From NCBI GenBank assembly GCA_017618275.1, contig JAFZUS010000103.1, forward strand, positions 1-64,000: DNA of 64,000 nt, given 5' to 3'. The translations under genes and the position numbers were made by a program. The stretch's first letter is position 1, and the number at the start of each line of letters is the position of its first letter. This document shows positions 1 to 6,699 of this stretch, one piece after another. A model generated the notes under the pieces. That model saw only the letters and a list, made by a program, of their open reading frames with translations, made no database searches and was not told where the DNA came from. Source of the DNA: Prevotella sp. (lineage in GTDB: Bacteria; Bacteroidota; Bacteroidia; Bacteroidales; Bacteroidaceae).

Positions 1-215
1 AAAACGGGCACCCCTGGCACCCTTCAGGCATACAGACGGGCACACGTCCAGAACTGGCACCCCTGGCACATCTGGCACCCGTCCGGACACATGGAGGCAC
101 ACGGGCACCCCTTCAGGCCGTCAGATCTGGCACCCTGGCACCCGTCCGGCCTCCAGATCAGACACACACGGGCACCCCTGGCACCCTTCAGGGCACCGGC
201 GGCATATTTGCACCC
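1..215. repeat. GC-rich array of degenerate GGCACCC repeats
   Basis: The first 215 bases are built from many copies of GGCACCC and near variants (CTGGCACCC, ACGGGCACCCC, GGCACCCGTCCGG, CACCCTTCAGG), directly repeated at irregular spacing. The composition is much more GC-rich and less complex than anywhere else in the window. No plausible protein is encoded. It lies 300 bases upstream of the only rightward promoter. It could be an array of protein-binding sites (packaging or replication) or a host tandem repeat at a phage boundary. The repetition is seen directly; the function is unknown. Confidence 0.75.
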
Positions 216-230
216 GATCCAGGGGGACGG

Positions 231-445
231 GGGAGGGGAGGCGCAACCACTGTGGCGGCGAGTCTCGCGTGAGATAGGGGTGTTTTTTTTCGTATGGTTC
301 CTCTGATTATCAGAAAGTTACACACAATTTTCGGCAGGGTGCCGCAAAAGAACCTCGCGGAAAGAGCGGAATTTCCTTGATATAAATCAAATTTAAAACG
401 GAGAAAAGAAAAAATTAATTTTTTCAAAGAACCGATAGGGTGGTA
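231..445. other. Intergenic AT-rich stretch without a gene
   Basis: No credible coding sequence is visible between the GC-rich repeat array and the operator-like repeats. The stretch includes a T-run near 281-289 and A/T-rich sequence near 385-430. It looks like regulatory or boundary DNA, but I recognise nothing specific in it. Confidence 0.5.
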
Positions 446-494
446 GTTACGGCGAGTAACGGGCAGTTACGGCTAAATGGTTACGTCGAGTAAC
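446..494. promoter_or_regulatory. Paired operator-like dyads GTTAC-N5-GTAAC
   Basis: Two copies of the inverted repeat GTTAC-N5-GTAAC are at 446-460 and 480-494. Their spacers (GGCGA and GTCGA) are nearly identical and each is followed by GGG. A lone half site GTTAC sits between them at 466-470. They lie directly upstream of the rightward promoter at 502-537, the usual place for an activator or repressor. A dimeric phage regulator is the likely binder; the HTH protein at 1849-2220 is one candidate, without proof. Confidence 0.55.
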
Positions 495-501
495 GGGTAA
501 G

Positions 502-537
502 TTGTCACATGGTACGGGGGCAAAATGCGTAACTTTG
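502..537 (+). promoter_or_regulatory. Phage-type promoter P1 (TTG-TCACA, N25, TAACTTTG)
   Basis: TTG at 502-504 is followed by TCACA. TAACTTTG, a perfect Bacteroidetes -7 box (TAnnTTTG), occupies 530-537, with exactly 25 bases between TTG and the -7 box. The same layout occurs at seven leftward sites in this window. It is the only rightward member and should drive the genes at 561 and 1108. Its position also rules out the ATG at 525 as the start of the first gene. Confidence 0.65.
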
Positions 538-560
538 TAGCGACAATAAAAGATAGAATT

Positions 561-1103
561 ATGGCAGTACAGTTAGACAAACCTCGCAGACCGATAAACG
601 TAGTGCTAAGGTCGTTTGCTCGGCAGGCAGTGCAGCAGCTGGAGAGTGACTTCAGGACGCAGCACATCTACCCCTACGAGATTTACCCAGGCTATAAGCA
701 AGTGAATGAGCGTCGCAGAATGAAAGCGATGGCAGGATCAGGCGACTGGTACGCTACGGGACAGGGTATCAACTCGTTTCAGTATGAGGTGATGTCGGCT
801 GCTGAAGGCAACGAGACCATCCGCATCGAGTTTTTGGATCACCTGCGTTTCGTGGATATGGGTACTGCGGGTGGTAAGAAGATTGAGACCATCCAGCGCC
901 AACGTAAGGCGAAGCATAACAAACGCTACGTGGCCATCTGGGACTCTCGCGGTGGCGACCAGCACCGTCCATCGATTATGCGTGAGGCTCGGCACATCGA
1001 GGCACGTATGACCAACTATCTCCAGGACTTCTATGGCCGTGAGGTGCAGGCAGTGGTCTATAAGACCTTCGCAGGCATGAAGGCCATCGACCTAAACGTA
1101 TAA
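561..1103 (+). CDS. Putative neck/tail-completion-type phage protein
   Basis: A 180-residue basic, soluble protein. An in-frame ATG at 525 overlaps the -7 box of promoter P1, so I chose the ATG at 561 (MAVQLDKPRR), about 24 bases after the box. The middle contains FVDMGTAGGKK, followed by a basic stretch and a C-terminal segment RPSIMREARHIEARM. This arrangement (glycine loop, basic loop, then a conserved R-P before a C-terminal helix) recalls HK97 gp10-like tail-completion proteins, but resemblance by eye is weak. It is one of only two rightward genes and lies 4 bases before the next gene, so they are probably co-transcribed. The structural role is inferred; the protein could also be an unrelated phage hypothetical. 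Confidence 0.7.
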   Translation: MAVQLDKPRRPINVVLRSFARQAVQQLESDFRTQHIYPYEIYPGYKQVNERRRMKAMAGSGDWYATGQGINSFQYEVMSAAEGNETIRIEFLDHLRFVDMGTAGGKKIETIQRQRKAKHNKRYVAIWDSRGGDQHRPSIMREARHIEARMTNYLQDFYGREVQAVVYKTFAGMKAIDLNV

Positions 1104-1107
1104 GCGT

Positions 1108-1425
1108 ATGCCAACGAAACAGCCATCTACATCGTATCAGCATATCAGGAACTACACCGAGAAGTTCCAATGGCGCGATAAGACTACGGGCCTGCTGACC
1201 ACGGGCTACAATCCTCCGCTGTGGGCGAAGGAGTTGCAGCGGGTGCCATTCCATATTGTGTATGTCACCAAGAGCGGACGTTTGGAGCGTGGTAACTGTG
1301 TGTGTCTGAAGGTTGATCGTCGCAAGGGCATGCGCATGGTGCAATTCGTAGAGTCGCGCCAATTCCGATGGGTATATGATATCCTCGTAATCGAGATCGA
1401 CGGCATGCGATTCTTTGCACACTAA
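1108..1425 (+). CDS. Small hypothetical phage protein
   Basis: A 105-residue protein that I do not recognise. It is rich in aromatic and basic residues, with no signal peptide or membrane segment. The middle alternates hydrophobic residues (VPFHIVYVTKSGRLERGN), suggesting a small beta-sheet domain. It begins 4 bases after the stop of the preceding gene, so it is translated from the same message starting at promoter P1. Its stop lies directly before the hairpin at 1430-1453, where it converges with the leftward lipoprotein gene. Confidence 0.7.
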   Translation: MPTKQPSTSYQHIRNYTEKFQWRDKTTGLLTTGYNPPLWAKELQRVPFHIVYVTKSGRLERGNCVCLKVDRRKGMRMVQFVESRQFRWVYDILVIEIDGMRFFAH

Positions 1426-1429
1426 AAAA

Positions 1430-1453
1430 AAAGAGGGTCAATCGGCCCTCTTT
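1430..1453 (-). terminator. Rho-independent terminator, mainly leftward
   Basis: An 8-bp stem (AAAGAGGG with CCCTCTTT, 1430-1437 and 1446-1453) has an 8-base loop. Read leftward it is followed by a run of nine T, an excellent intrinsic terminator for the lipoprotein transcript, whose stop codon is in the loop. Read rightward the trailing sequence is only TTAATTC, so it would stop the convergent rightward unit less efficiently. Confidence 0.85.
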
Positions 1454-1821
1454 AATTCATAAGTATTGAACTGCATCGTCTTTTTGTCTGACGATAGCCA
1501 TTCAATAGTCCAAGTGTACCAGGTATCGGCATCACGTTTGGGGAAGCAAACGGCAATCTCTCTGGGGTTGGTAGAGTTGGCTGCCTTATACTTACCATAA
1601 TTGTACTCATTACCACGTCCAAGACTGCCTGAGAAAGTTCCATCGGCTGTAAAGTCGATGTAGTAACTGCTGATGCCATCGAGGGCTACCCAATGGCCCT
1701 TCAAGTCGTTGGCGCTCCAATAGGATGTGCCACCACTTGTAGTATCATCACCATCATCCTTTGAACAGGATGCAAACAACATGGCAATAGCCATTACGGA
1801 GAATAAAAATAATCGTTTCAT
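1438..1821 (-). CDS. Surface-type lipoprotein
   Basis: A 127-residue protein with a clear type II signal peptide: basic start MKRLFLF, hydrophobic core, then lipobox LFASC, the Cys being residue 19. The residues after the Cys (SKDDGDD) match the acidic signal that sends Bacteroidetes lipoproteins to the outer leaflet. The mature part is about 108 residues, beta-rich, with several Trp and Tyr (HWVALDG, YYIDFTADG, WYTWTIEW), like small lipocalin-like or META-type lipoprotein domains of Bacteroidales. It follows the HTH regulator by 27 bases and ends inside the terminator. The unit lies beyond the end of the late operon, so it looks like a cargo (moron) unit that could alter the host surface, for example for superinfection exclusion. 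That role is inferred. Confidence 0.85.
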   Translation of the reverse strand: MKRLFLFSVMAIAMLFASCSKDDGDDTTSGGTSYWSANDLKGHWVALDGISSYYIDFTADGTFSGSLGRGNEYNYGKYKAANSTNPREIAVCFPKRDADTWYTWTIEWLSSDKKTMQFNTYELKRAD

Positions 1822-1848
1822 AATTTTATGAATTTATGAGTTAATGAA
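1822..1848. repeat. AT-rich heptad spacer (ATGAATT family)
   Basis: The gap between the regulator and lipoprotein genes consists of loose repeats of ATGAATT/TTAATGA. Similar spacers occur at 3641-3674, 15522-15560 and 50992-51022, and inside the coding region at 13966-13992. Confidence 0.55.
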
Positions 1849-2220
1849 TTAATCATCGGGTAGTTGTGTGACTTTGAGTTTTGCGCCACAGTCAGGACAA
1901 TGGAAGGTAATGTTTCCATCATCGGAAATCACGGGGGCCTTTGAACCATCATTGAGACTGTCGCCATGGTTCGTACTGCTTTGCTTCATCAGTTCGAGAT
2001 CGAAGAAGTCAGTGAAGGGGATGCCAGTAGCGACAGAGAGCTGATAGACACGATAGACGTTGGGCGTATAGTTGACCATATCGTGAATAGAGGTAACGGA
2101 GCACTCCAGCAGCTCTGCCAGGCGCTCGTAACTGAAACCATAGGCACGGAGCACACGCTTTGCAATGTACCAGGCAGGTGTAAACTCCTTATCCTTTGTT
2201 GATAACTTTGTCTTTGCCAT
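1849..2220 (-). CDS. HTH regulator with C-terminal zinc ribbon
   Basis: A 123-residue protein. The frame is open far upstream, but the start is set at 2220 (MAKTKLSTKD), 35 bases after a TATCTTTG promoter box. The first 75 residues form a helix-turn-helix of XRE type: WYIAKRVLRAYGFSYERLAEL, then SVTSIHDMVNY as the likely recognition region. The C-terminus carries one CxxC pair (FHCPDCGAKLKV), a half zinc ribbon that could bind metal as a dimer. It has its own promoter and lies just past the main late terminator, so it is controlled separately from the late genes and together with the lipoprotein. It may regulate that unit or the GTTAC operators at 446-494. The HTH call is by eye and fairly secure; targets are inferred. 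Confidence 0.8.
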   Translation of the reverse strand: MAKTKLSTKDKEFTPAWYIAKRVLRAYGFSYERLAELLECSVTSIHDMVNYTPNVYRVYQLSVATGIPFTDFFDLELMKQSSTNHGDSLNDGSKAPVISDDGNITFHCPDCGAKLKVTQLPDD

Positions 2221-2254
2221 AATCGGGAATAAATAAATATTTGAATTTCGGGGG

Positions 2255-2285
2255 CAAAGATAAGAATAATTTGCTATATTTGCAA
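2255..2285 (-). promoter_or_regulatory. Host-type promoter of the regulator gene
   Basis: Read leftward, TATCTTTG (2255-2262) matches the Bacteroidetes -7 box. A weak TTGC occupies the -33 position after 19 bases, the usual host spacing. No TCACR motif is present, unlike the phage late-type promoters. Confidence 0.6.
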
Positions 2286-2343
2286 GAAAAAGCGAAAGAA
2301 TTTTAGTAAAAGGCGAAAAATTTAATAAAAAAAAGGGGATAAA

Positions 2344-2382
2344 AACCCCGCTCAGGAACGTTGGGGGTTCGAGAGCGGGGTT
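2344..2382 (-). terminator. Terminator of the main leftward late operon
   Basis: A 10-bp perfect stem (AACCCCGCTC with GAGCGGGGTT, 2344-2353 and 2373-2382) is followed, read leftward, by TTT and shortly after by a run of eight T. It lies 33 bases after the stop of the gene at 2415 and marks the end of the late transcript. Confidence 0.85.
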
Positions 2383-2414
2383 GGTGTCAATCCGCATATA
2401 GTTGTGAACAACAA

Positions 2415-3065
2415 CTATGGGTTTCCGGCATCGGTGCCGGTATTGGGGTCGGTACCAGAGCCAGAGGGCTGCTGTGGGGTGGCAGGCTCGGCGGTTGGTA
2501 CGGTGTATTGGTCGGTATTGATACAGTTGAGATTGCGGGGCTGGTTCTGTTCGATGGCGAGTGCCAGGACATTCCAACCGCTGTACTTCGTGGCGAGACT
2601 GAGCCAGTTGGCCTTATCCAACTGGAGGCCAGCGAGGGCCTGCATGGTGGCAGCATCGTAGGTCTGACCCGTGATGGGACATTTGCCGGTATGCTTCAGT
2701 CGGGCGAGGTAGGCGAGAAGATCCTGCACGAACTCATCCATCGCCATCTGCACATTCATAAACTGTTCGTCATCCTGACGGGCGCTCTTGGCGAGGGAGG
2801 TCTGCTTGGAGCGCATCAGGAAATAGATGGTGTGCTCGTAATTGACCACGAGATTGTTGGTACCTTCGGCATCAATCAGGATGCTGTAAGCGATGCAGGG
2901 CGACTTGGCGGTGTTCTGGTTGCGCACAAACTCATTGTCCTCATTGATGGCACGAATGAGGTAGAAGGCTTTCTCCTTCTTACCGTCCTTTGACTTGCGA
3001 TTGTGACCGATGGCATCGTAGAGCTCGGCCCATCGTTCGAGAATTACACTCAGGTTTGCTTTCAT
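2415..3065 (-). CDS. Hypothetical late phage protein
   Basis: A 216-residue soluble protein that I cannot assign. The first 165 residues look alpha-helical (ILERWAELYDAIGH; MDEFVQDLLAYLARLKHTGKC). The last 35 residues are a disordered Pro/Gly/Ser/Thr/Asp tail. It is the last gene of the late operon, 17 bases after the holin gene and just before the terminator. The long helical body and late position would suit a small structural or neck protein, but lysis accessory functions are also possible next to a holin. Confidence 0.75.
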   Translation of the reverse strand: MKANLSVILERWAELYDAIGHNRKSKDGKKEKAFYLIRAINEDNEFVRNQNTAKSPCIAYSILIDAEGTNNLVVNYEHTIYFLMRSKQTSLAKSARQDDEQFMNVQMAMDEFVQDLLAYLARLKHTGKCPITGQTYDAATMQALAGLQLDKANWLSLATKYSGWNVLALAIEQNQPRNLNCINTDQYTVPTAEPATPQQPSGSGTDPNTGTDAGNP

Positions 3066-3082
3066 ATCTGATGCGGTTTGGG

Positions 3083-3640
3083 TTACTGAGGCATTGGGGC
3101 CTTCGGCTTGCGGGGATGGCGAGGCTTCTTTTCAGCCTCCTTGCCCTTCAGGATCTCTTCAAGTTCGCCTGGTCGCATATCGATGTGGCGCTCTACCTTG
3201 GAGCATACGATTTTCTGTACGACACGCGCCCATGTGGATGAGTTGCACGATGACTCGTTTTCGAGAATCGAGACGAAGGTACAGAGCACAAAGATAGCTG
3301 CTATGTACTGACCAAGGTGTAGCCCTCCGAAATGGCCTAAGAGGTGGTTATCGACACCTTCTGCCAACAGAATACAGAGCCAGACTATCGCCAGGTCGGA
3401 AATCATCTTAAACATGTTGGCACTTTTCAGTTTACCATCAGCGCCACCTTCGGGCACCGTGCGACGGATGCGACGGTTTAAGCGCCATGCCGTGAGGCAA
3501 TCGACGATGACGGCGAACACACACAGAAGGGCGTAGGGGAGCGTCGGTTCCATCCACGCCCAGACTATCCCCAATCCCATGGCAATCCAGCGAGGGATGG
3601 AACTGAAGAAGTTCTGGAAGAAAGTAACGATACTGTTCAT
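3083..3640 (-). CDS. Phage holin (toxin secretion/holin 4-like)
   Basis: A 185-residue membrane protein. The hydrophobic segments are about 17-33, 35-55, 86-102 and 112-127, followed by a charged, basic, Pro-rich cytoplasmic tail (EEKKPRHPRKPKAP region). Size, number of membrane spans and highly charged tail fit the Bacteroidetes members of the phi-LC3/holin 4 group, which form holes in the inner membrane so that the endolysin reaches the peptidoglycan. The probable partner is the amidase at 14835-15521, more than 11 kb away, so the lysis genes are not adjacent. It is late-expressed from the portal promoter region. Confidence 0.75.
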   Translation of the reverse strand: MNSIVTFFQNFFSSIPRWIAMGLGIVWAWMEPTLPYALLCVFAVIVDCLTAWRLNRRIRRTVPEGGADGKLKSANMFKMISDLAIVWLCILLAEGVDNHLLGHFGGLHLGQYIAAIFVLCTFVSILENESSCNSSTWARVVQKIVCSKVERHIDMRPGELEEILKGKEAEKKPRHPRKPKAPMPQ

Positions 3641-3674
3641 TGTTTCATTATTTCATTAAATCATTAATTCATTG
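3641..3674. repeat. AT-rich heptad spacer (ATTAATTCATT family)
   Basis: The short gap upstream of the holin start is made of TTTCATTA/TTAATTCATT repeats. It belongs to the same family as the spacers at 1822-1848, 15522-15560 and 50992-51022. Confidence 0.55.
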
Positions 3675-3699
3675 AGGGGCGCTGTGGCACAGCGACATG

Positions 3700-4737
3700 C
3701 TAAACCGCTAACGAGGACAGTGGCGAGCCGTTGATGTCGAGACGGACGGAAAACTCGATGTCGATGAGCGAGGCATTGGTACGGTCGGGGCCTTTGACCG
3801 TATCTTCGGGTACGATGTGGCAGGGGATCCAGTGACCGGCAATCATTATCCAGGCGAACTTCGCCATCAGGAACTCGTGCATGAACCACGCAGCCCACGC
3901 TTCATCGAGCGGGCCGGAGGTGAGTTTCCACGTCTCATAGTCATTCTTCTTAGTGACCAGACCACGCGAGAACTGACCAAAGGTTTCCTGAATGGAACGG
4001 ATATACTGCTCCTGGGTGACGTTCATTTCGGTTTCGCGCATAGAGCGCACACTGACGCTTTCGAGACAGCCCAAGCCGTTGACAAAGCGGAACTGATAGC
4101 GGTCGGGCTGTCCGGCTGCCACGGCATAGACCTGACGACCATTGACGGTCTGGAGTCCGGCGGTGGTTATATTGACTACTTGTGAGGTCGGCCCGACAGT
4201 GACGTTGCCGCTGCTGACGGGTGAAGCGAATGACAGCGGGCAAACCATAGATTCACCCACCATCACCACTTCGGGTTGTGTAGAAGGCTTGCGAGAGAAG
4301 TGCTGGGCGAGTTTACTGCCAGAGCTGAGAAGTCGCTCCAGGTCGGTATAAGCGCCCATGATGCAATACTGCGTCGTAGAGAGCGTGACCACACCCACAT
4401 TGTCGTGTACCTCGCCATTCTGCATGTATTCGTCGCAGGCAGAGAGGGTGTAACCGATGCGGGGGTAGGAGGCAGGAGGCGTGACGGTGTACTCATACTT
4501 ATCTGCCACGGCACGGAGGGCGCTGCTGATGTCGAAGTACAGGATTTCGCCACTCTCAGCGGGTGAAGCGAGCGTGAGCGCCTGACTTGCGAGGTCAACA
4601 CCTTCGAGGAAGCACGTCACCGTGAGTTTTACACGGTGGAAAGCACAGTCGCCACTGATGACAGCGGCCTGCACCTTATAGGTGATGGGTGAGCCTACGA
4701 GCGGCGATGCGCCTTGTATGAGTAAACCTTGTGCCAT
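3700..4737 (-). CDS. Late structural protein, probable tail or baseplate component
   Basis: A 345-residue protein with no signal or membrane segment. It is dominated by predicted beta structure, with a start typical of Bacteroidales phage virion proteins (MAQGLLIQGASPLVGSPITY). The region around 55-110 (EILYFDISSALRAVADKYEY) and the C-terminal part (LIDIEFSVRLDINGSPLSSL) look like beta-sandwich modules. It lies between the portal-like gene and the holin in the late operon. I do not recognise a named family. A role in the tail or connector is inferred from position and composition. Confidence 0.75.
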   Translation of the reverse strand: MAQGLLIQGASPLVGSPITYKVQAAVISGDCAFHRVKLTVTCFLEGVDLASQALTLASPAESGEILYFDISSALRAVADKYEYTVTPPASYPRIGYTLSACDEYMQNGEVHDNVGVVTLSTTQYCIMGAYTDLERLLSSGSKLAQHFSRKPSTQPEVVMVGESMVCPLSFASPVSSGNVTVGPTSQVVNITTAGLQTVNGRQVYAVAAGQPDRYQFRFVNGLGCLESVSVRSMRETEMNVTQEQYIRSIQETFGQFSRGLVTKKNDYETWKLTSGPLDEAWAAWFMHEFLMAKFAWIMIAGHWIPCHIVPEDTVKGPDRTNASLIDIEFSVRLDINGSPLSSLAV

Positions 4738-4740
4738 TCT

Positions 4741-4770
4741 AATTGATAATTGAGAATTGAAAATTGAAAA
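4741..4770. repeat. AT-rich heptad spacer (TTGAAAA family)
   Basis: Tandem TTGAAAA/TTGATAA/TTGAGAA heptads fill the gap between the portal-like gene and its downstream neighbour. The same unit is at 13640-13671 and 20100-20136, and inside the coding region at 7496-7527. Confidence 0.65.
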
Positions 4771-6603
4771 TTAACTCTTTTGCTCGTTGGGATTGTCCGT
4801 TGTGACACCGGTCTTAGAGCGGTCGAGGGTGGTCATCGCCTCGCGCTGCACCTGCCAAACGAGGTGACGATCCCACTGGTTGAAGCGGGAGAGCACTTCG
4901 AGAGGTTTGAGCATGATATTCAACTGCGGCGATTTGAGTATCTGGCGCAGCAGAAAGCGTTCGCGGATGTCGGTACCACCATTGGAGCCTACCAGTGAGA
5001 GAGGCGACGAACCAAGCAGACGGGCATCGAGGCCGAGGGCCATGAATACCACGCTGGAGAGCTCGGCAGTCTCTTTCTCGTTGGCTGCTACGGCATCCTT
5101 CGAGTTGGCTTCAATCTCCACAATCTCAAAGCTCTTATGCTCCTTCTGGTCGTTGCCCGTGAAGGTGAAGGCCAACAGCGACTGTCCGGCATTGTTGCGA
5201 TTGGCGAGCCACTGGTTGATCTGCGTATAGAGTTTGTCGCGGATTTCAGACTGTTTCTTGGGGTCGCTCTGAGCCTTGGCCTGGATAAACAACTGCTGCA
5301 TGTAATCGTTATTCAGGTAGATCACGCGCCCGATGACATTGCTGTTACGCTTGCGCGAGAGGCGGTCGGAGAATATCGTAGTGATATACTCGTAGATGTC
5401 GCCACCAAAGATGGAGTACCAGGCTGGAGTCGGGTAATAGGGACGGCCAGCGGTGGGATAGACAGTAGGTAGTACGAAACGAGTGGGGCGTTTGTTGACG
5501 CTGACATTCTTCAGACGGGCCTCGCGTACCTTATCCTCCAGGTCGGCCAATGGTGACGGCACATAGAGCGACGGCACAGCATTGACGGGGGCATTATTCT
5601 CGGCACCCTGTTCGATGAAGTACTTGTCGAGCCAGCGGTTTGAGCAATACACGAAGTTAATCTTACCATAGTCATCCATGCGCTCCATGCGGGTAGTGTG
5701 ACAGGAGCGGTGGGCGATACCCGTCACCTTGGGTTGCCAAACCTTTGTAGATACCTCCTTGCCGTCTTTGTCGAGCTCGTGCTGATTCAGCAGCAACTCA
5801 GGGAAGGAAATGCCAAATAATTCCTGGTCGAGGACTAAGGAGAGCCACGTCTGAGCGAGGTTGTTACGGTCTAAAAACTCCTGTACCTGCGGATCGGTCT
5901 TTTTCCATTCGTCGAGGGCGGTGGTCAGCTCATCAATCTGTTCCTGGATGGAGGCTTTGAGATTCTTAATAGCAGCAGTACCACTGCTGCCTACAGAACC
6001 ACCGAGAGCGGCATTCAGGGCTTCGCCTGTGCCGTCGCCTTCGTCTTGATTCTGAGCGTCGAGCTTTACGAGCTGTGCCTGGAGGTCGATAATTCGACCG
6101 CGAAGCCACTGACCTGCATCTTTGTAGCGGATGAACTTCTGGGTGATGTTACCACCGACGTATTGGGTAGTGTCGTACATCGGCTGTGGCCCAAGACCGG
6201 CGCAGAGGTCGGCATTGAACTTGATACCGGCAGCCGTGTAGGGCAGCATGTGAGTAAGGAGTGCCACGAGGTTAGGCAGATTGTTGCCGAAACCCCACTC
6301 AATCCATCCCAGGCCCTCAGTGCCTTTACCGTCAGCACCTTGCATCGACTCGTTGCCGCTGCTGAAATAGAGCGTCGGTATCTGCTTGCGCTGCATCTTA
6401 CCGTTCTGCTGGGTACCAGCACGCAGTTGTGCGCCGATGAAGTCGGCCCATGTGATGTCGCCAGGGCCATCCATATTATAATACGAACGGTCGCCAGGCA
6501 TCAGGACAGAATAGCCTTTGCCGTGCAGTTCGGCAGCCTTACGGATGAAGTCGCCTGCCTTTACGCGGGTGATGACTTTGGGTGTTTGATTCTTCTTTGC
6601 CAT
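4771..6603 (-). CDS. Portal-like protein
   Basis: A 610-residue protein. An upstream in-frame TTG at 6627 lies inside the -7 box of promoter P2, so the ATG at 6603 (MAKKNQTPKV) is the real start. Features resembling phage portals: an N-terminal region with WGFGNNLPNLVALL, then AAGIKFNADLCAGLG; a coiled middle; a central IYEYITTIFSDRLSRKRNS region; and a C-terminal segment with ALGLDARLLGSSP and ERFLLRQILKSP, like the stem-to-clip and C-terminal helices of portals that thread DNA at a capsid vertex. The size is normal for a portal. It is unusual that it lies 23 kb from the terminase genes, among appendage genes. Family assignment is by pattern, not by search; another large connector protein is the main alternative. 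Confidence 0.7.
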   Translation of the reverse strand: MAKKNQTPKVITRVKAGDFIRKAAELHGKGYSVLMPGDRSYYNMDGPGDITWADFIGAQLRAGTQQNGKMQRKQIPTLYFSSGNESMQGADGKGTEGLGWIEWGFGNNLPNLVALLTHMLPYTAAGIKFNADLCAGLGPQPMYDTTQYVGGNITQKFIRYKDAGQWLRGRIIDLQAQLVKLDAQNQDEGDGTGEALNAALGGSVGSSGTAAIKNLKASIQEQIDELTTALDEWKKTDPQVQEFLDRNNLAQTWLSLVLDQELFGISFPELLLNQHELDKDGKEVSTKVWQPKVTGIAHRSCHTTRMERMDDYGKINFVYCSNRWLDKYFIEQGAENNAPVNAVPSLYVPSPLADLEDKVREARLKNVSVNKRPTRFVLPTVYPTAGRPYYPTPAWYSIFGGDIYEYITTIFSDRLSRKRNSNVIGRVIYLNNDYMQQLFIQAKAQSDPKKQSEIRDKLYTQINQWLANRNNAGQSLLAFTFTGNDQKEHKSFEIVEIEANSKDAVAANEKETAELSSVVFMALGLDARLLGSSPLSLVGSNGGTDIRERFLLRQILKSPQLNIMLKPLEVLSRFNQWDRHLVWQVQREAMTTLDRSKTGVTTDNPNEQKS

Positions 6604-6624
6604 AATAACAGCTTTTATTTTTGG

Positions 6625-6661
6625 CAAAGTTAGTCAAAAGGGATTTTGAGGTCGTGACAAA
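6625..6661 (-). promoter_or_regulatory. Phage-type promoter P2 (TTTG-TCACG, N25, TAACTTTG)
   Basis: Read leftward, TTTG is followed directly by TCACGACC and, exactly 25 bases after TTTG, by TAACTTTG (6625-6632). It lies 22 bases before the start of the portal-like gene. Confidence 0.7.
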
Positions 6662-6699
6662 TGAGTTTTGGGGTCGCTATGACATAGCGACATACGGAA

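Noticed and set aside
91-306. Open frame in the GC-rich left-end repeat array
   Set aside because: It is composed of the GGCACCC repeat, ends in a T-run, has no ribosome binding site or plausible protein composition.
525-560. ATG at 525 as the start of the first rightward gene
   Set aside because: It overlaps the -7 box of promoter P1 and cannot be in the transcript; the ATG at 561 is used instead.
2221-2577. Upstream extension of the HTH regulator
   Set aside because: The extension lies across the late terminator and the regulator's own promoter and has no protein-like composition.
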